A stretch of 64,000 bases of DNA from Nymphaea colorata (lineage: Eukaryota > Streptophyta > Magnoliopsida > Nymphaeales > Nymphaeaceae), in the NCBI RefSeq assembly GCF_008831285.2, contig NC_045141.1, positions 10,962,106 through 11,026,105 of the forward strand, written 5' to 3'. The first letter of the stretch is position 1. Every line of letters begins with the position of its first letter. Of this stretch, positions 21,783 to 33,542 are shown piece by piece. Both the position numbers and the translations under genes were made by a program. The notes beneath the pieces were generated by a model. That model ran no database searches and had not been told where the DNA came from. It saw only the letters and a list, made by a program, of their open reading frames with translations.

Positions 21783-24700
21783 CTTGACAAATGGCTCTTC
21801 TATAGATCTCCTCAGTCCAGGCTCAGGAAGGGTAGATGGATTGGAACATTGAACCTACTCCAGGTAATCAAATGGTGAATAAAAAGAATTGAGGAAAATT
21901 CCAGATGATAATCAAGAACTTCATTACAATGAGAGACCAAACTAAATAATAAACATTTAACAATTCTGTCTATACATGAAGTACCGACTACCGAGTGGTT
22001 GATATGATGAAAACCCTTCTGCCTGTCTGCATGACAATACAAATTCGAACTCAGGAGTAATATAACTTGTGCTCATTTTAATCAGGATGCAAGAGATATA
22101 GATGAACATTCAAATTGCATCTTTGTAGTTTTTGCATTTTTTCCAGTAAGAATTATTGTTTCTGGTACATAACAGGATTATAACCATAATTACTTCTATA
22201 AGACTTCTAACAACATTTTCTTATAATCAGAATTTCAGATCGTAGGTTTTAGCCTGCATGAAGCCGATCAGTGTCCAGACCATTGTCACAAACATCATTC
22301 TCGAGAAAATATCAGCAAGGTTTTTCTCAGGTATTTTTTGGTGATGTTTTTTTCGAAAAAGTTTCAGGAAAAATCTCCACAAATTTTTAAAAAATAAAAA
22401 GTCCTATAAAAAATGAAAAAGTAATAAAGAAGTGAAGAAAGCAAAAAAATCAATAGAAAAAGCGAGAAATTCATTTTTTCCAAGGTTTTCAAGATGTCGC
22501 GATATCTGTGACAATGGTCCAGATTTGGAGACATAAGATATCCAGGTAGCACACATAGGCCGAGATTGTTCATAAAATTTCATACTCCCGAAGTACCTGA
22601 GTTTATTTTAAGATCTAAAGTTTTGACTTAAAAGCCGAAAATAGTTTATACTTCATTCCAAGTGGATGATGTTTGATCTCCACAATTCTCATAAGAAGGG
22701 TATGGACCTTCCCTATGGTAAGCCCAGTTGAACCGTGTCCAGATCCAGGATAAGCAACTTGAATTCAGGTTTGTTTTGGGACCACCCAAGCCCAGAGCAG
22801 GTTCAGTCATTAATAACCCTATATAAGAAAAAGGTATCATGGATGGACCATTACCATGCCTTTGAGTTCATACTAATTTTTGTTCAGTTTTTTGCACAAT
22901 ATCAGCAGCCAATCTAAATGCTTCCAACAAACTAACACGATCAGACTAAAATTTTCTTTTTTGCAAACTAAGAGAATTTATCTTGTTATCCAGTTCCAAT
23001 TCTAATTGGATACCAAAATCAGACGGGAATGAGTCTTCGGTTTTTTCAGTTGAACTACGTGGATGAAATTTTGAGAAGATTTCAAAGAGAACAAGGAAGA
23101 TCCAGTGAAACAATATCAGCAGAACACAAGACCATGCATATACTATATACATCCAGACATATGCAATGGAACACTCAAGAAGACAAAAAAGTGAACAATG
23201 TTAAAAAAAATTGGGCTAAGTAAGAATAACAGAGTTCAAGAAATTACAGTATCACCATTTACACAATTTACTCGGTAAACCACACTTGGCGCTGTTGTTA
23301 TCAATGTCAGATTATACTCCCTCTCTAGCCTTTCCTGCAGGAGATCTCAACAAGTAAAAAGTGTGATCTTCAAGAAAGATCATGTAAATGTTACTTTTGA
23401 TGAAGTATCTGAAGGAATACAACTGAAATAAGGTAATCTAACTTAACCTGCACAATTTCCATGTGCAAAAGACCCAGAAATCCACATCGGAAACCAAAGC
23501 CCATTGCACTTGATGTCTCAGGCTCGAACTGTAACAGCTATCACTGAAAAGTGAGATACGGAAATTTAGAAACAAGAGCTTATTTAACAAACAGGGCAAG
23601 CAAGCATCAGAACACCTCCCATAACACACACACACACACCAAAAAAAAAAAAAAACTACAGAGGACACACCTTAAACTAATAGGCTTAAGAGCAGTAGTA
23701 ATCAAGATACTGATTAACTTGAAGAACCAAGGGTAAACTCTCTTTCAAAAAGAGGTAAAACCATAAAAGAGGATTTCAAACCCCTCTCTCCAAGTCCAAT
23801 CAGCAAAATCCACACATATACACAATATATGCACACAAAAAACATTTTGTACACATAGTTCAGAATTTTCTTCTCTTTTTGGGGAGAACAAACCCCTAGA
23901 GTTGCAACCTACTCATGGTTTGTTTTAGTCATTGTCACCAAGGAAATTCACTGAATTGTGGTTTATAAAAATCGACAATAAACAAAAAAAAGTCTATTCC
24001 TTCGCTTAGGCCTGCTATCCTTGTAGAGAGGGCTTGCCAACCATGCCCAGAAGAATACCCTGCCATTTTCCAGAAATATCATGAAGACACACAACAGGAA
24101 TTTTAAAACTGAAAGCATAAACTTACATTTAGAGCAGCATCATTAAGCTGTAGCTTCTCTAATGCATCACGCAGCTCAGGAAATCTGTACAAAATGGCCA
24201 TACAAGCATTATCACAATAAGCAAAACACATGAAAAACAGTTATAAGCAATTACACAATCTCCTACTGATCAGCATCAACAGGAAACAGGCCACAGAACA
24301 CCATTGGAGTAGCTTCCTCATATCCAGGCAGGGAATTCTTCGCCCTTCTAGCAGAGTGAGTGATGGTATCACCAACCCGTGCATCTGCTACAGATCTTAT
24401 AGATGCCGCGAGGTACCCAACCTAAAGAAGAATATTTTAGACAGCACAACTGCATTATTTATGGATGTTGGATTCAAAAATCACAAAAAGGATGCTTCCA
24501 GTTACTTGCACATAATGTTCTTCAAATACTTAAACACCAGTTCCACTTCAAGAGATTAATGATGCGAAGAGCTTGAGTATATTACCAAGCAAGAAGCTTT
24601 CAGATGATTATCTTTTCATGTGAAAACCATAATCAAGCTAGATTCTGTTCTTTTAAAAGCATCTATTTTCTAGTTTATTTTAAGACAGCGTTTAGAGCCA

Positions 24701-24828
24701 TGAATTTCTTTAAGGGAAAAAGAACAACTAAATCAACCATGTACCATGACTTATACCTCGCCAGCATATAGTTCATCAACCTGCAATTGATCTGGTGACA
24801 AGACACCAATTTCATCAGCATAGTACTC
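21783..24828 (-). pseudogene. lepA-like: LepA/EF4-type translation GTPase, six-exon fragment
   Basis: Six minus-strand exons encode about 175 contiguous residues of LepA (EF4/GUF1), the ribosome back-translocation GTPase; plants have plastid and mitochondrial forms. Exons: 24828-24757 (YADEIGVLSPDQLQVDELYA), 24421-24267 ([33 protein letters not shown]), 24184-24127 (FPELRDALEKLQLND), 23528-23448 ([18 protein letters not shown]), 23334-23248 ([20 protein letters not shown]) and 21854-21783 (LPEPGLRRSIEEPFVK). Every junction has GT/AG and keeps the frame, with no internal stop. The G domain (which would lie upstream) and the C-terminal domains (downstream) were not found. A LINE begins about 80 bp after the last exon. 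It is most likely a truncated fragment; a live gene with very long introns leaving the window cannot be fully excluded. The sequence looks closer to the plastid lineage. Confidence 0.85.
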
Positions 24829-25500
24829 CTGCATTCAAGATTATTGAAGAATAATTAACTATACTGCAATCCACTGATAACACAGAGATCTTGAAAAAAA
24901 AGGGGGAAAATACAGTAAATTTTTAAAAATTAAAAAACCCTAAAAATTATAAAATAAATAAATAAATGAGAAACTAATAAGATAACATTAAAAAAAATAC
25001 ATAACGTACATAATAAATCTCAGTTCATCTTAAAAAAATCATAATTCATAAATGATAAAATCATAGAACTATAGAAGTAAAACAAGGACAACTGAAAATA
25101 AGGCCTCAACTGAATAGCTATGCACAACAGCATAATATTTATTCATGAGACATTGAATCTGACGTCTATAAACTATGAAATGTTAACTATTATTAAATTA
25201 TGGTGTTATACTATATTAACCCCTTCTATAGAATCGAAACATCGAAGTAAAAAATCAGTGTTCAGCCGAAGAGCTATGCACAAAATATGAAACGGACAGA
25301 AATTAAAAAAATCAGAAATACACATAACACATTAACTATTCCAAGGCATAGAAAATGCAAAAGCAAAAGCCAAAGAGTTTCTAAAAGAGAATGCATAGCT
25401 TAGTTTCTAACTGACAGAGTTTTTGATGGACAGAAAGCACTGAAAGCTCCTACTAATCATCTCTGCTACCACTACAAACATGTATACAGAGAGAGGGTAA
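24829..25500. other. AT-rich, intron-like sequence upstream of LepA exons
   Basis: No further LepA exon was recognised here. The sequence is AT-rich with A-runs and would be intronic if the gene continued upstream. Confidence 0.5.
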
Positions 25501-25504
25501 CCCT

Positions 25505-25735
25505 ACCCTGTCAAAGCCCCCTTTTTACTTGAAACCAGGGTTCTTCCCTACCATTAACCAATACTGCTTTGGACACAGAACTGACAATCTTCATAATCCT
25601 GTCAATCCACTTGTTGTCGAACCCAAGATGGTGAATAGCTAATTCTAGGAAAGTCCAACTAACTCGATCATAAGCTTTACTTAGATCAAGATTATAACAC
25701 AAACCTTTGTCTTTTCTTGTTTTAACTACATTTTT
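25505..25735 (-). mobile_element. small LINE reverse-transcriptase fragment
   Basis: About 230 bp on the minus strand encodes a piece of L1-type RT with LDLSKAYDRVSWTFLE and VLVNGREEPWF. These are the catalytic-aspartate region and the segment just before the QG-PLSP motif. The flanks lack other LINE sequence, so it is an isolated fragment. Confidence 0.8.
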
Positions 25736-25762
25736 AGACTACCACTACATACATCTACAGGT

Positions 25763-26032
25763 GCAATTGGAAGACACCCTTTTCTTTGAGGAAAGCTGGA
25801 TTTAAAAAAACCAAGTTTTTTAATGACTTTTGAGAATTTGGCTTGTTTGTTTGGGCGCACAATTAAAATCTAGTTTTTTTATTAACCTCAGGGGAGTTTG
25901 GTCTTTTACTCCCTTTTGCAAAATCAGGTTTCACTAAAAGGCAGTTTTGGAGCATTTTAAAGACCTTTTTTTTTTTCTCTCTGTTGAAGCAAAACTGCCT
26001 CCGAAACCTGTTTTTGGGTGTCATTCAAACGC
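25763..26032. mobile_element. probable MITE, ~270 bp
   Basis: Imperfect terminal inverted repeats: gcaattggaagacaccc (25763-25779) pairs with gggtgtcattcaaacgc (26016-26032), 13 of 17 positions. The interior is non-coding with T-runs. No clear target duplication was found, so the family is unassigned. Confidence 0.55.
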
Positions 26033-26441
26033 CCTGGCCTCCTCCTTACAGCACCTTACACTTTGAAAATGATCTTACAAGCAAAAGTGTGTCTAATAAT
26101 GGCACCATTGTGGGCAAACTCAGCGAGTTGACTCAGGAATTGCTCGAGTCAGCACGCATCATTTTCTCACTAGGCCACGAGTCAGGATCCAGTGAGTTAG
26201 TAACAAAGGAATCGGCCGACTCGCTGGATCGGTGATCGGGATCACCTGAGTTTGGTTCTAATAGCTTTAAGGTGTAAAAATGTATCTTGATTCTTAAGCT
26301 CTTAACCATTTTTTGCTTATTTCTTTCTCCCATAAAAGCTTTTATCAAGGACTTGAAAGGAATAGTAGGCCAACCATTTACAAATATATTCTTACCATCA
26401 ATCTCTAAAAATTCAGAGGCTCATGGAGAATTAAGTAGTTG

Positions 26442-26442
<1 letters not shown>

Positions 26443-26491
<49 letters not shown>

Positions 26492-26497
26492 ATATAA
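26443..26497. repeat. (TA)n(TG)n compound microsatellite
   Basis: A TA run is followed directly by a TG run (gtgtgtgtgtgtgtgtgt), then tatgtatata. Confidence 0.95.
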
Positions 26498-26744
26498 GAT
26501 ATTTAGTGTTCTTAAAAAATTCATGACCTCATTCATAATTAACGTTGTTAACAAGTTCATTTTGAACTTGGATGGCGAGGCAGCAGATTACACAACAACA
26601 TAAAAATAAAAATACATTATAAAAATTCACAACTGACCCGATGGCATCGTTGAGTCAACTTGCTGACCTTGGGGCTTGGATCTCGGTCATCTAGGATCCG
26701 AGTCCGACTCAGACCCTAAGTTTGCCAACTATGCAAAGGTAGAG

Positions 26745-26935
26745 CTAAGGTAGGGTCTGCTTGGGCTCTGCTCAAAAAATTATTCTAAAACAATTTATAT
26801 ATAAATTTTAGATGATTTCACTTGTTTTATATAAAAATTTTGAAAAATAATATTTTGATCCTAATCAAAATTCAGAAACTTTAATTTGGCCGCTCTTATG
26901 CAAAAATTTCTGGGTTGGTCCTTGCAAATCACACT
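26745..26935. mobile_element. hAT-type MITE, second (decayed) copy
   Basis: Same orientation and order as the complete MITE at 843-1020. Shared core: ttcacttgttttatataaaaa, then gaaaaataatattt, then aactttaatttg and aaaatttct. The ends are eroded and no 8-bp target duplication is recognisable. Confidence 0.75.
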
Positions 26936-26939
26936 AATG

Positions 26940-29900
26940 CTAACAATAAAATGGAAGGAAAAGGTACAGGGCAGGCCATGAACAGCGGGAGAAGATCTGT
27001 TCTAACAGATAATGTTTGTGATAAATTTTCCATATCGCACCGTTGATGATAAAGATGCAGCAGGAGCAAAGACAACAATAAAAAGAAGCAACAAAAGATA
27101 AATGAGAGACATCAAAAAGGAAGCGAGAGATTTGCAGCAGGGAACAAGAAGTCTCGAAGATAATGATCATGAAGCAAGAACGAATTACCTTCTTAATTGT
27201 CATCTCTCTGAATGGATGAATATGTACAGCAAAGCCTGGTCACATGCACTACCCTGGTGCACATTTTTTTTGTACATTAGAACGTCCAATAACGAAAATA
27301 TTATCCCCGGTCTAAACAGATGATTTTTTTTGCAAAGATTAAAAAAAAGGTAATAAAAAAAGAAAAGACTAAAACGAACATTTCTTTTTAAAATACCCAA
27401 AATACCTTGTCCCCACATTTTTGTTTTTTTGCGCGTATCTGCTGTGTGGGTAGACTGGTGCAGGCAACTCATTCTCATATGTAAAGGTGTACGATGTACT
27501 TGTAAATATTATTGTTAGAACTTAATAAGATTATTGTGGTCAGGAGCTTCGCTGTGATTAGTGGCAATGTTGAAAACCGTCGTTATTTCCCATAATTTCA
27601 TCGCTACAAATGCCATCGTTTAACCTATAGTGGCGAAGTTGGCCATGGCTTATTTCGAGTGCTTGTTGTGACAGTAGTGTGCTAAGTAGGCATAGGATCT
27701 TAAGGAGGGGAACCATTGGTGTTCTTTTTTTCTCTTTCCTTTTATTTTCTTTTTTTTATATTACAATCACAAATATCCTTAATGAGTTTCAAACATGGAG
27801 GTTTTTTTTTAGGTATGTTTTGCTAAAACTGAAAACTTTGAAAATATCTCCGAAAAAAATTTCAGCAATTTAAAAAAAAAAACTCCTAAGAATTAGAAAA
27901 AATAAAATAAATGAAAAGGTAATATGAAAACATTTAAAATAACTTGATAAAATGATAAAAATGATGTTGCAATTATGATAGAAATGAGGATAAATAACTT
28001 AACTTTTAAGATTTAAACATTAAAACAAAAATAAGGTAAGAAATAAAAATAAAATGAATAAAAACATGAAAAAAACGCAAACAATTAATTTTGAGTTTTT
28101 TCAAAAAAAGGGGGGGGAGGATGGGTTTTTTGTTTTTTCATTATTTTTAACATTTTTATCGGTCAACTTTTTTTTTAAAAAAATAGCTTTTTGGAACTAT
28201 GCTTTATATATACTTGATTTCATGTGAAGATTAGATCGAGAAACGAATACTATAGGGGCCGTTTGATGGATTGGAAACCTGGAATTGGAAAAATATTTCT
28301 TGAAATAAGTTTCTTGGAATAAATGAATGAATGAGAAAAATCTTTTTGATTTTAATTTTAATGTGTGTGTGATGACTGAGAAATAAATTTCTAAAAAATT
28401 AATAACAGGAAAACATATTTCCAGAAAAGGAAAATGAGGAAAAACAGTGTTTCATGTTGGATCTCTTCGTTAACAAACAGTTAATACGAAGCTGCACATA
28501 AATCTAACATATGTAAAACTTAACAAAATATAAATGAAAAAAACAGGTGCACAGACTACCGGAAGTCCTTTGGCTTGCGTGGCTTGTGTGGAGATGAAGA
28601 AAGGGAAGCGCACAGCGAATGGGGAACGAGAGAGAGTGAGAGATGAAGATCTCCATTTTCAGCAGCGTGAAGAATCCTTACCCGTGGATGTATGCCTGCT
28701 GAAGACGGAAGATGGGATTACCTACACAACAGGAGAGTGAGAGGGCGAGAGAGACGACGAGGACTATGCGGCAGTGGCAGGTTGAGGACGATGCATTGAA
28801 GATAATACGGCAGCAGGAAGAAGCTCACGACTAAAATGTGAAAAGAGAAACGTAAGCGTGCCCCCACGGACAAAAAAAAAATCTGGAAAAATATTTCTAT
28901 CTTTTTCGGTGGAAATATTTTTTCAAAAATAAATTTTCATTTTCAACCTCAACGGTCTCAAAAATATTTTCGCGTTTGATGAAACGGAAACTTTTAAAAA
29001 TTTAGATAGGGAAATACAATTGCCATTAGAAAAGATGTAAGAAGAGGAACCTCTAAGGTGCTTTTTTCATTGAAGCCACCTATTGCACATGAGAACTTCT
29101 TGGATGAGAAAAAAAAGGAGAAAACAGGTGAGCAATTATTTCAGAAAACACCAAATAATAGAACAACCACTCATGTTTTTTGCATTCTTTTGTGTTTTTT
29201 CAAATTTTGTAAAACATTGACAGAAAAAAATGAAATAAAGGATGCAAATTTTATGCACAGACTGAATCTTAAACAAGTGCCAAAAATTTTTTCAAGCTTA
29301 ATATCATGATTTTTTTAAAAAAAAATTTTGTCAAAGCAGAATTAAGGGCCAACTATGGATATTTGAAGGGAGGCAAACATATCCAAGGAGATGAAAAGCA
29401 AAATTTAATTACTGCTATTTCTGAAAGGGTTGGTGCAATGGATGTGATGTGGGCTGCTAAACAGTCATTTTCCGTTAAGAATTCCTAGAGCGTTGACTCT
29501 CTAGTGCTGCTGCATAAGAAGGGGCACTGATGTACAAGTTGAGTTGAGGTGAGGTGTGCAGCACTCTGAGGTATTGAAAGTAAACCCTATATCCTAAAGA
29601 GATGACGGGTTTGGGTAGGGGTGTCCACTTTCTATTGGATGGTGAATCTTCCTGCCCAACCAAAGTTTAATTAGGGGTACAATGGTGAGCATTCTTTTTT
29701 TTTTTTTTCATGGTAACTTTTATGTTATCATTGTGAATAGTTACAATGAATGGATTGTTGTTAAATAGATTCCCTTTCTTTAGTCATATGTAAACGAATA
29801 AATATAATAAAGAAAGACTCAACGGGTTATCATCACACACCGACCAGACATTAGGCGTCAACTAGAACCTAAGACTGCAAGGCAGACAACTACATGCTAA

Positions 29901-30500
29901 AATTTAGTCATTCTTTCATTCTCACATGATTACAACATTTTATTTTTAAGGGAGTTGGTGTAACAATCGGGACCGAGTTGGTAGGTACAAAAGTAGGAAT
30001 ATCGATATGTAAATAGTGTATAGCCCGGGCATCGATCTCGAGATACCAAAGCAACCCTAGACCTTGGGGGAGGCTTCTGCCTTCAGTGGGGTGGTAGAAT
30101 TAGACTCTCGCTCACCCCATTACAATGTTTGTGCCTTTTTATTTCTAGCACTTAGTTTTGTTGAAGCTTGGGTCCTCTATGTACAAGCTTGTAGGTGTTG
30201 TAGTCGATGCTTAAATCTATAGAGAAAACAAAAGAAAAAATTTAGTATACATTAAGTATGGACGATTCAATCCTCATAGATGTTGTTAGGCTATTAAACT
30301 TTAAAAATGTATTACTAAAAAACGTCACTATGTTTGTATTAGCATCAGTTTAGATTGGAGTGATGGTTTTGATAGTTTTAACAACGATTAATTGTTTTCC
30401 AATGAAAATATCTTTTAATCCCATCACAATCATGGCTGAGCCATTGCATCAAGTGGACATGATTAAATGCATGGACAAAAAAAAGGGAAAAGAGGGACCC
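26940..30500. other. AT-rich intergenic region, no recognised gene
   Basis: No supported coding region. Sequence at 27541-27675 has phrases reminiscent of CACTA subterminal repeats, ending in gacagtagtg, but no partner end was seen. Sequence beginning ggggccgtttgatgg at 28255 resembles a MITE end without a clear opposite end. Short open frames (28534-28740, 29306-29488) lack recognisable domains. Confidence 0.5.
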
Positions 30501-30509
30501 AAAGAGAGA

Positions 30510-31154
30510 GATGTGCGCAAACCTGGGCAGCGGAGCGGAAACCGGGCCCAGCCCGGCCTATTTGTAATAAAAATTTATTTTTTAAAATACAAAATAAATT
30601 TTTAATATGAAATATATATTTAATAATAAAATATATATTATTAATAAAAAATATTATTTTTTAAAAGTTATTGAGCCGGATCAAGCACTTGTGGGGCTGA
30701 CCCGGACTCGCTACCCACGGGTGGCCTGCTAAATTTAGGTGGTGTCGGGGCAGGCTTTCTATTTTTTTTTTTTTTTTTTAAGTTTAACACACCATGGGCC
30801 GTCCGATTAAAGATAACCGGATAACCCATCCCCATCGTAACCGGTATGGCTGGGGTATAAATACATGATAGAGGTCGAAACTTGTGAGACTCGCATTGGT
30901 TTCTCGTTACCCTTTTTTCTTTTCATCCTGTTTTTCATTCTTCTCTTTGACAATAATTTTTCATCCGATAAGTTATTGGATTTTTAGAAAACGTCTTTGA
31001 ACTTGATCCAATCACAACTACTCGATGTATTGAATTGATACTTAATAAAATGCATGCGACAGTATATGCTGTGATAAGATAGAATATTTCTTCGTCCATA
31101 TCCGGACATGTTTCTAGATGTTAAAGAAAAACTGAAGTCACGGTTTAGTTTCCT

Positions 31155-31186
<32 letters not shown>

Positions 31187-31690
31187 AAAACTAAAGTGAT
31201 GGACGGTTTAGGTAAATCCGTCCATCAAAAGTGATGGACAGTTTAGGTAAATCTTTTCTTATTATATTTTCATCATGCATCCATAGTTGGTTGCAGGATG
31301 GAGGATGAGAGGAGGAGGAACCTGTCCCCCACCTCCTACTGGCGGCACCGTGGTGACATGAGGTGGGGGAGAGGATCAGCAGCACCGCCAGGCAGCAGGG
31401 GGACGAATCCCTCTTTCTTGTTCAGCTTTTTTTTCTTTGTAAGTAGAGGAACGGGAAGCCATGGGGTGTAGGCCTGGGCATCAGGCCAACTTGGACCAAT
31501 GAGAGTCGCCGGAACCAACCTGCTGCTTGATTAAAATAAATTTTTTAAATATAAAAATAAAGCTTTTAAATATAAAATATATTTTTAGTAACAAATATAT
31601 ATTATTATTAAATAAAAATAATACAAAAAATTATCTCTAACCGAGTAGCAGCCCAATACCCAAGCTTCGGGCAGCTCTTCCCGCTGTTGT
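30510..31690. repeat. paired AT-core dispersed repeats
   Basis: Two segments, about 30510-30750 and 31467-31690, share a layout. A GC-rich start (cctgggca) is followed by an AT core (variants of aaataaattttt, aatataaaatatat and aatatatattattaa) and then a GC-rich end. They are direct copies about 950 bp apart and look like remnants of one non-autonomous family. Unit boundaries are uncertain. Confidence 0.5.
31195..31254. repeat. short tandem repeat, two units
   Basis: The phrase gtgatggac(g/a)gtttaggtaaatc occurs twice, about 34 bp apart (near 31196 and 31230). Confidence 0.85.
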
Positions 31691-31871
31691 CGCCGGGTCC
31701 GCACAACGGTGTAGCCTTACGCCATCCGCCAATGGCTGAGTGTGCCGCCGGCAGTTCCCTTTTTTGTAAGGAGAAGACAAAGAGAAAGGGAGAGGAGAGG
31801 GATGGAAGGGAGAGAAGAGAGGGAGAATCAGATCGAAAATCTAGGCATTTTAAATTGAAGAACTAGTTTTG

Positions 31872-31928
<57 letters not shown>
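31872..31928. repeat. (TA)n microsatellite
   Basis: An almost pure TA run with one interruption (tacata). It directly precedes dispersed repeat family A copy 2, as the (TA)n tracts do for copy 1. Confidence 0.95.
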
Positions 31929-31930
<2 letters not shown>

Positions 31931-31932
<2 letters not shown>

Positions 31933-32675
31933 GACGCTGATGTTAAGTACAGAAAACCATTTGCCCATCGTAGAGGTCAGGTGGATCTGTGGGCTATTTC
32001 ATAAGGAAATAAAACACACGCCCACCCACACACACACACACACACTCTCTCTCCCGGCCCTGCCTCCACCCGGGCACCGAACTAGTCTAGCGGTGGTGGT
32101 GGGGCAGAAGTCACATGCACACCCAAGAATTGATGTCGGAAAAAGGGACCGTTATCATGGAAATTTGCTAAGGCTCCATACTGGCTTTCATGAAATGGTT
32201 TACCATATCACTTTTTTCTACTTTTTTTGCAAATTTCCGAAAGTAGACGGACCCTTCGCTTACCCAGATTATCAAATTAGGAAGGTGCGTTACTGTGTGA
32301 ACAAATATGAACGCTTAGATTGAGTTCACAAAAACGTATTCAGTTTTTCAGAACAATTTATAGAGACCCGTCTGTTGAAAGAAAAATATCAACAGTGTTG
32401 TTGCCACTAGGAGTTATCAATGATTACGAGAATTAATTTTGCTTGGTCTTTTAGTTTAATATGCAAGACGCTTTTCTGTCCACTCAAAATTTAGAATTGT
32501 TTCAGTCAGTTTTTTATTTTAATGATATAATCAACTGCAAATATAATAACTATTATAACCTTTTATCTTCTCAGAATTTAGTATTGTTTCAGTAAAGCTT
32601 TTTACTAATGATTTAATCAAGTTTTAGAAACTCTCCTGAGAATAAACCATCTTTCCATGGCTTCAAGCCTTTCAA
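31931..32675 (+). repeat. dispersed repeat family A, copy 2
   Basis: Diverged direct copy of 2743-4085, shorter by several hundred bases. It starts with acgacgctgatgttaag next to a (TA)n tract and ends with the ctctcctgagaata...ccatggcttcaag segment. It lies just downstream (on the minus strand) of the CIPK gene. No coding capacity is seen. Confidence 0.75.
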
Positions 32676-33542
32676 GTTCTTGAGCTTAAGTCCAACATAG
32701 ATTATCAAGAGTTAAGCCTCATTTTTAAAGTTGTAACCAAGGCTACCATGGAGGCCGAAACCTCGGAGTGGCAGACAACCAAAGCCTGAAAAAGGTATAG
32801 CCTTGTGATGCCTCGAAAGGTTCTTCAGAATCGATGGATATAAGTTTCCAGGTTCATTGAAGGTGAGTTTCAGTGAAACTTCAGCAACCAGCTGTTCAGT
32901 ACCATCCAAACTTCAACTTGTGCTTTGTGTCCAAGAAACAGCAGCCCTCAAGATTAGAACTTCACATCACTATCTCACCAAGCAGCGGCCCACAAACTTC
33001 AAGATAATTTCTCCAACCAGAGCTTCTCGATTTGCCCTCGAGGAAAAAGGAAGTTCCTCTACAAAATCCCCACCTCACCTTCAGATCGTATGTGTTAAAG
33101 GAAAAAAAAAAATATTCCTCTTATCTCCTGCAAATTTTAATGGAAAGGAAAGCTCATTAGTAACATAAATGTGTCAGAGAAAGACAAGATGCCTCAGTAT
33201 CTCCTCCAAACCCTGAAGGGAGAAGAAAGCTCACAGGTAACATAACTTTATCATTTGATCTGGAACAGGGACATGATAAACGTATATACATCTTCAACCA
33301 GAAGAGTTTTGGTAATACCCAAGAAACCAAATTTTTCCTGATACCAAGAAAGGGGGGAAAAGGGAAAGGGCAAGGCTAATTTCTCCTATATACAAAAAGT
33401 CCTTTTCTATGTACAGAATCTATACTTGCATAGTAAGATGAGAGACGCAACACTCAATTCACTCGCCTATGTCAAAAATCAACCAAAAATTCAAAACCAT
33501 AATTCGGTTCTAGAGAAGAATCAGAAAGATTTCAGTGGTGGT
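32676..33542. other. 3' flank of the CIPK gene
   Basis: The part nearest 33542 should include the 3' UTR of the minus-strand CIPK gene. No polyadenylation site could be fixed with confidence. Open stretches at 32712-33168 have no recognisable domain. Confidence 0.5.

Noticed and set aside
27541-27680. Possible CACTA right end (gacagtagtg) near 27675
   Set aside because: No matching left terminus or 3-bp duplication was found.
28255-29000. Possible MITE starting ggggccgtttgatgg
   Set aside because: The right side shows only direct, not inverted, similarity; the ends could not be paired.
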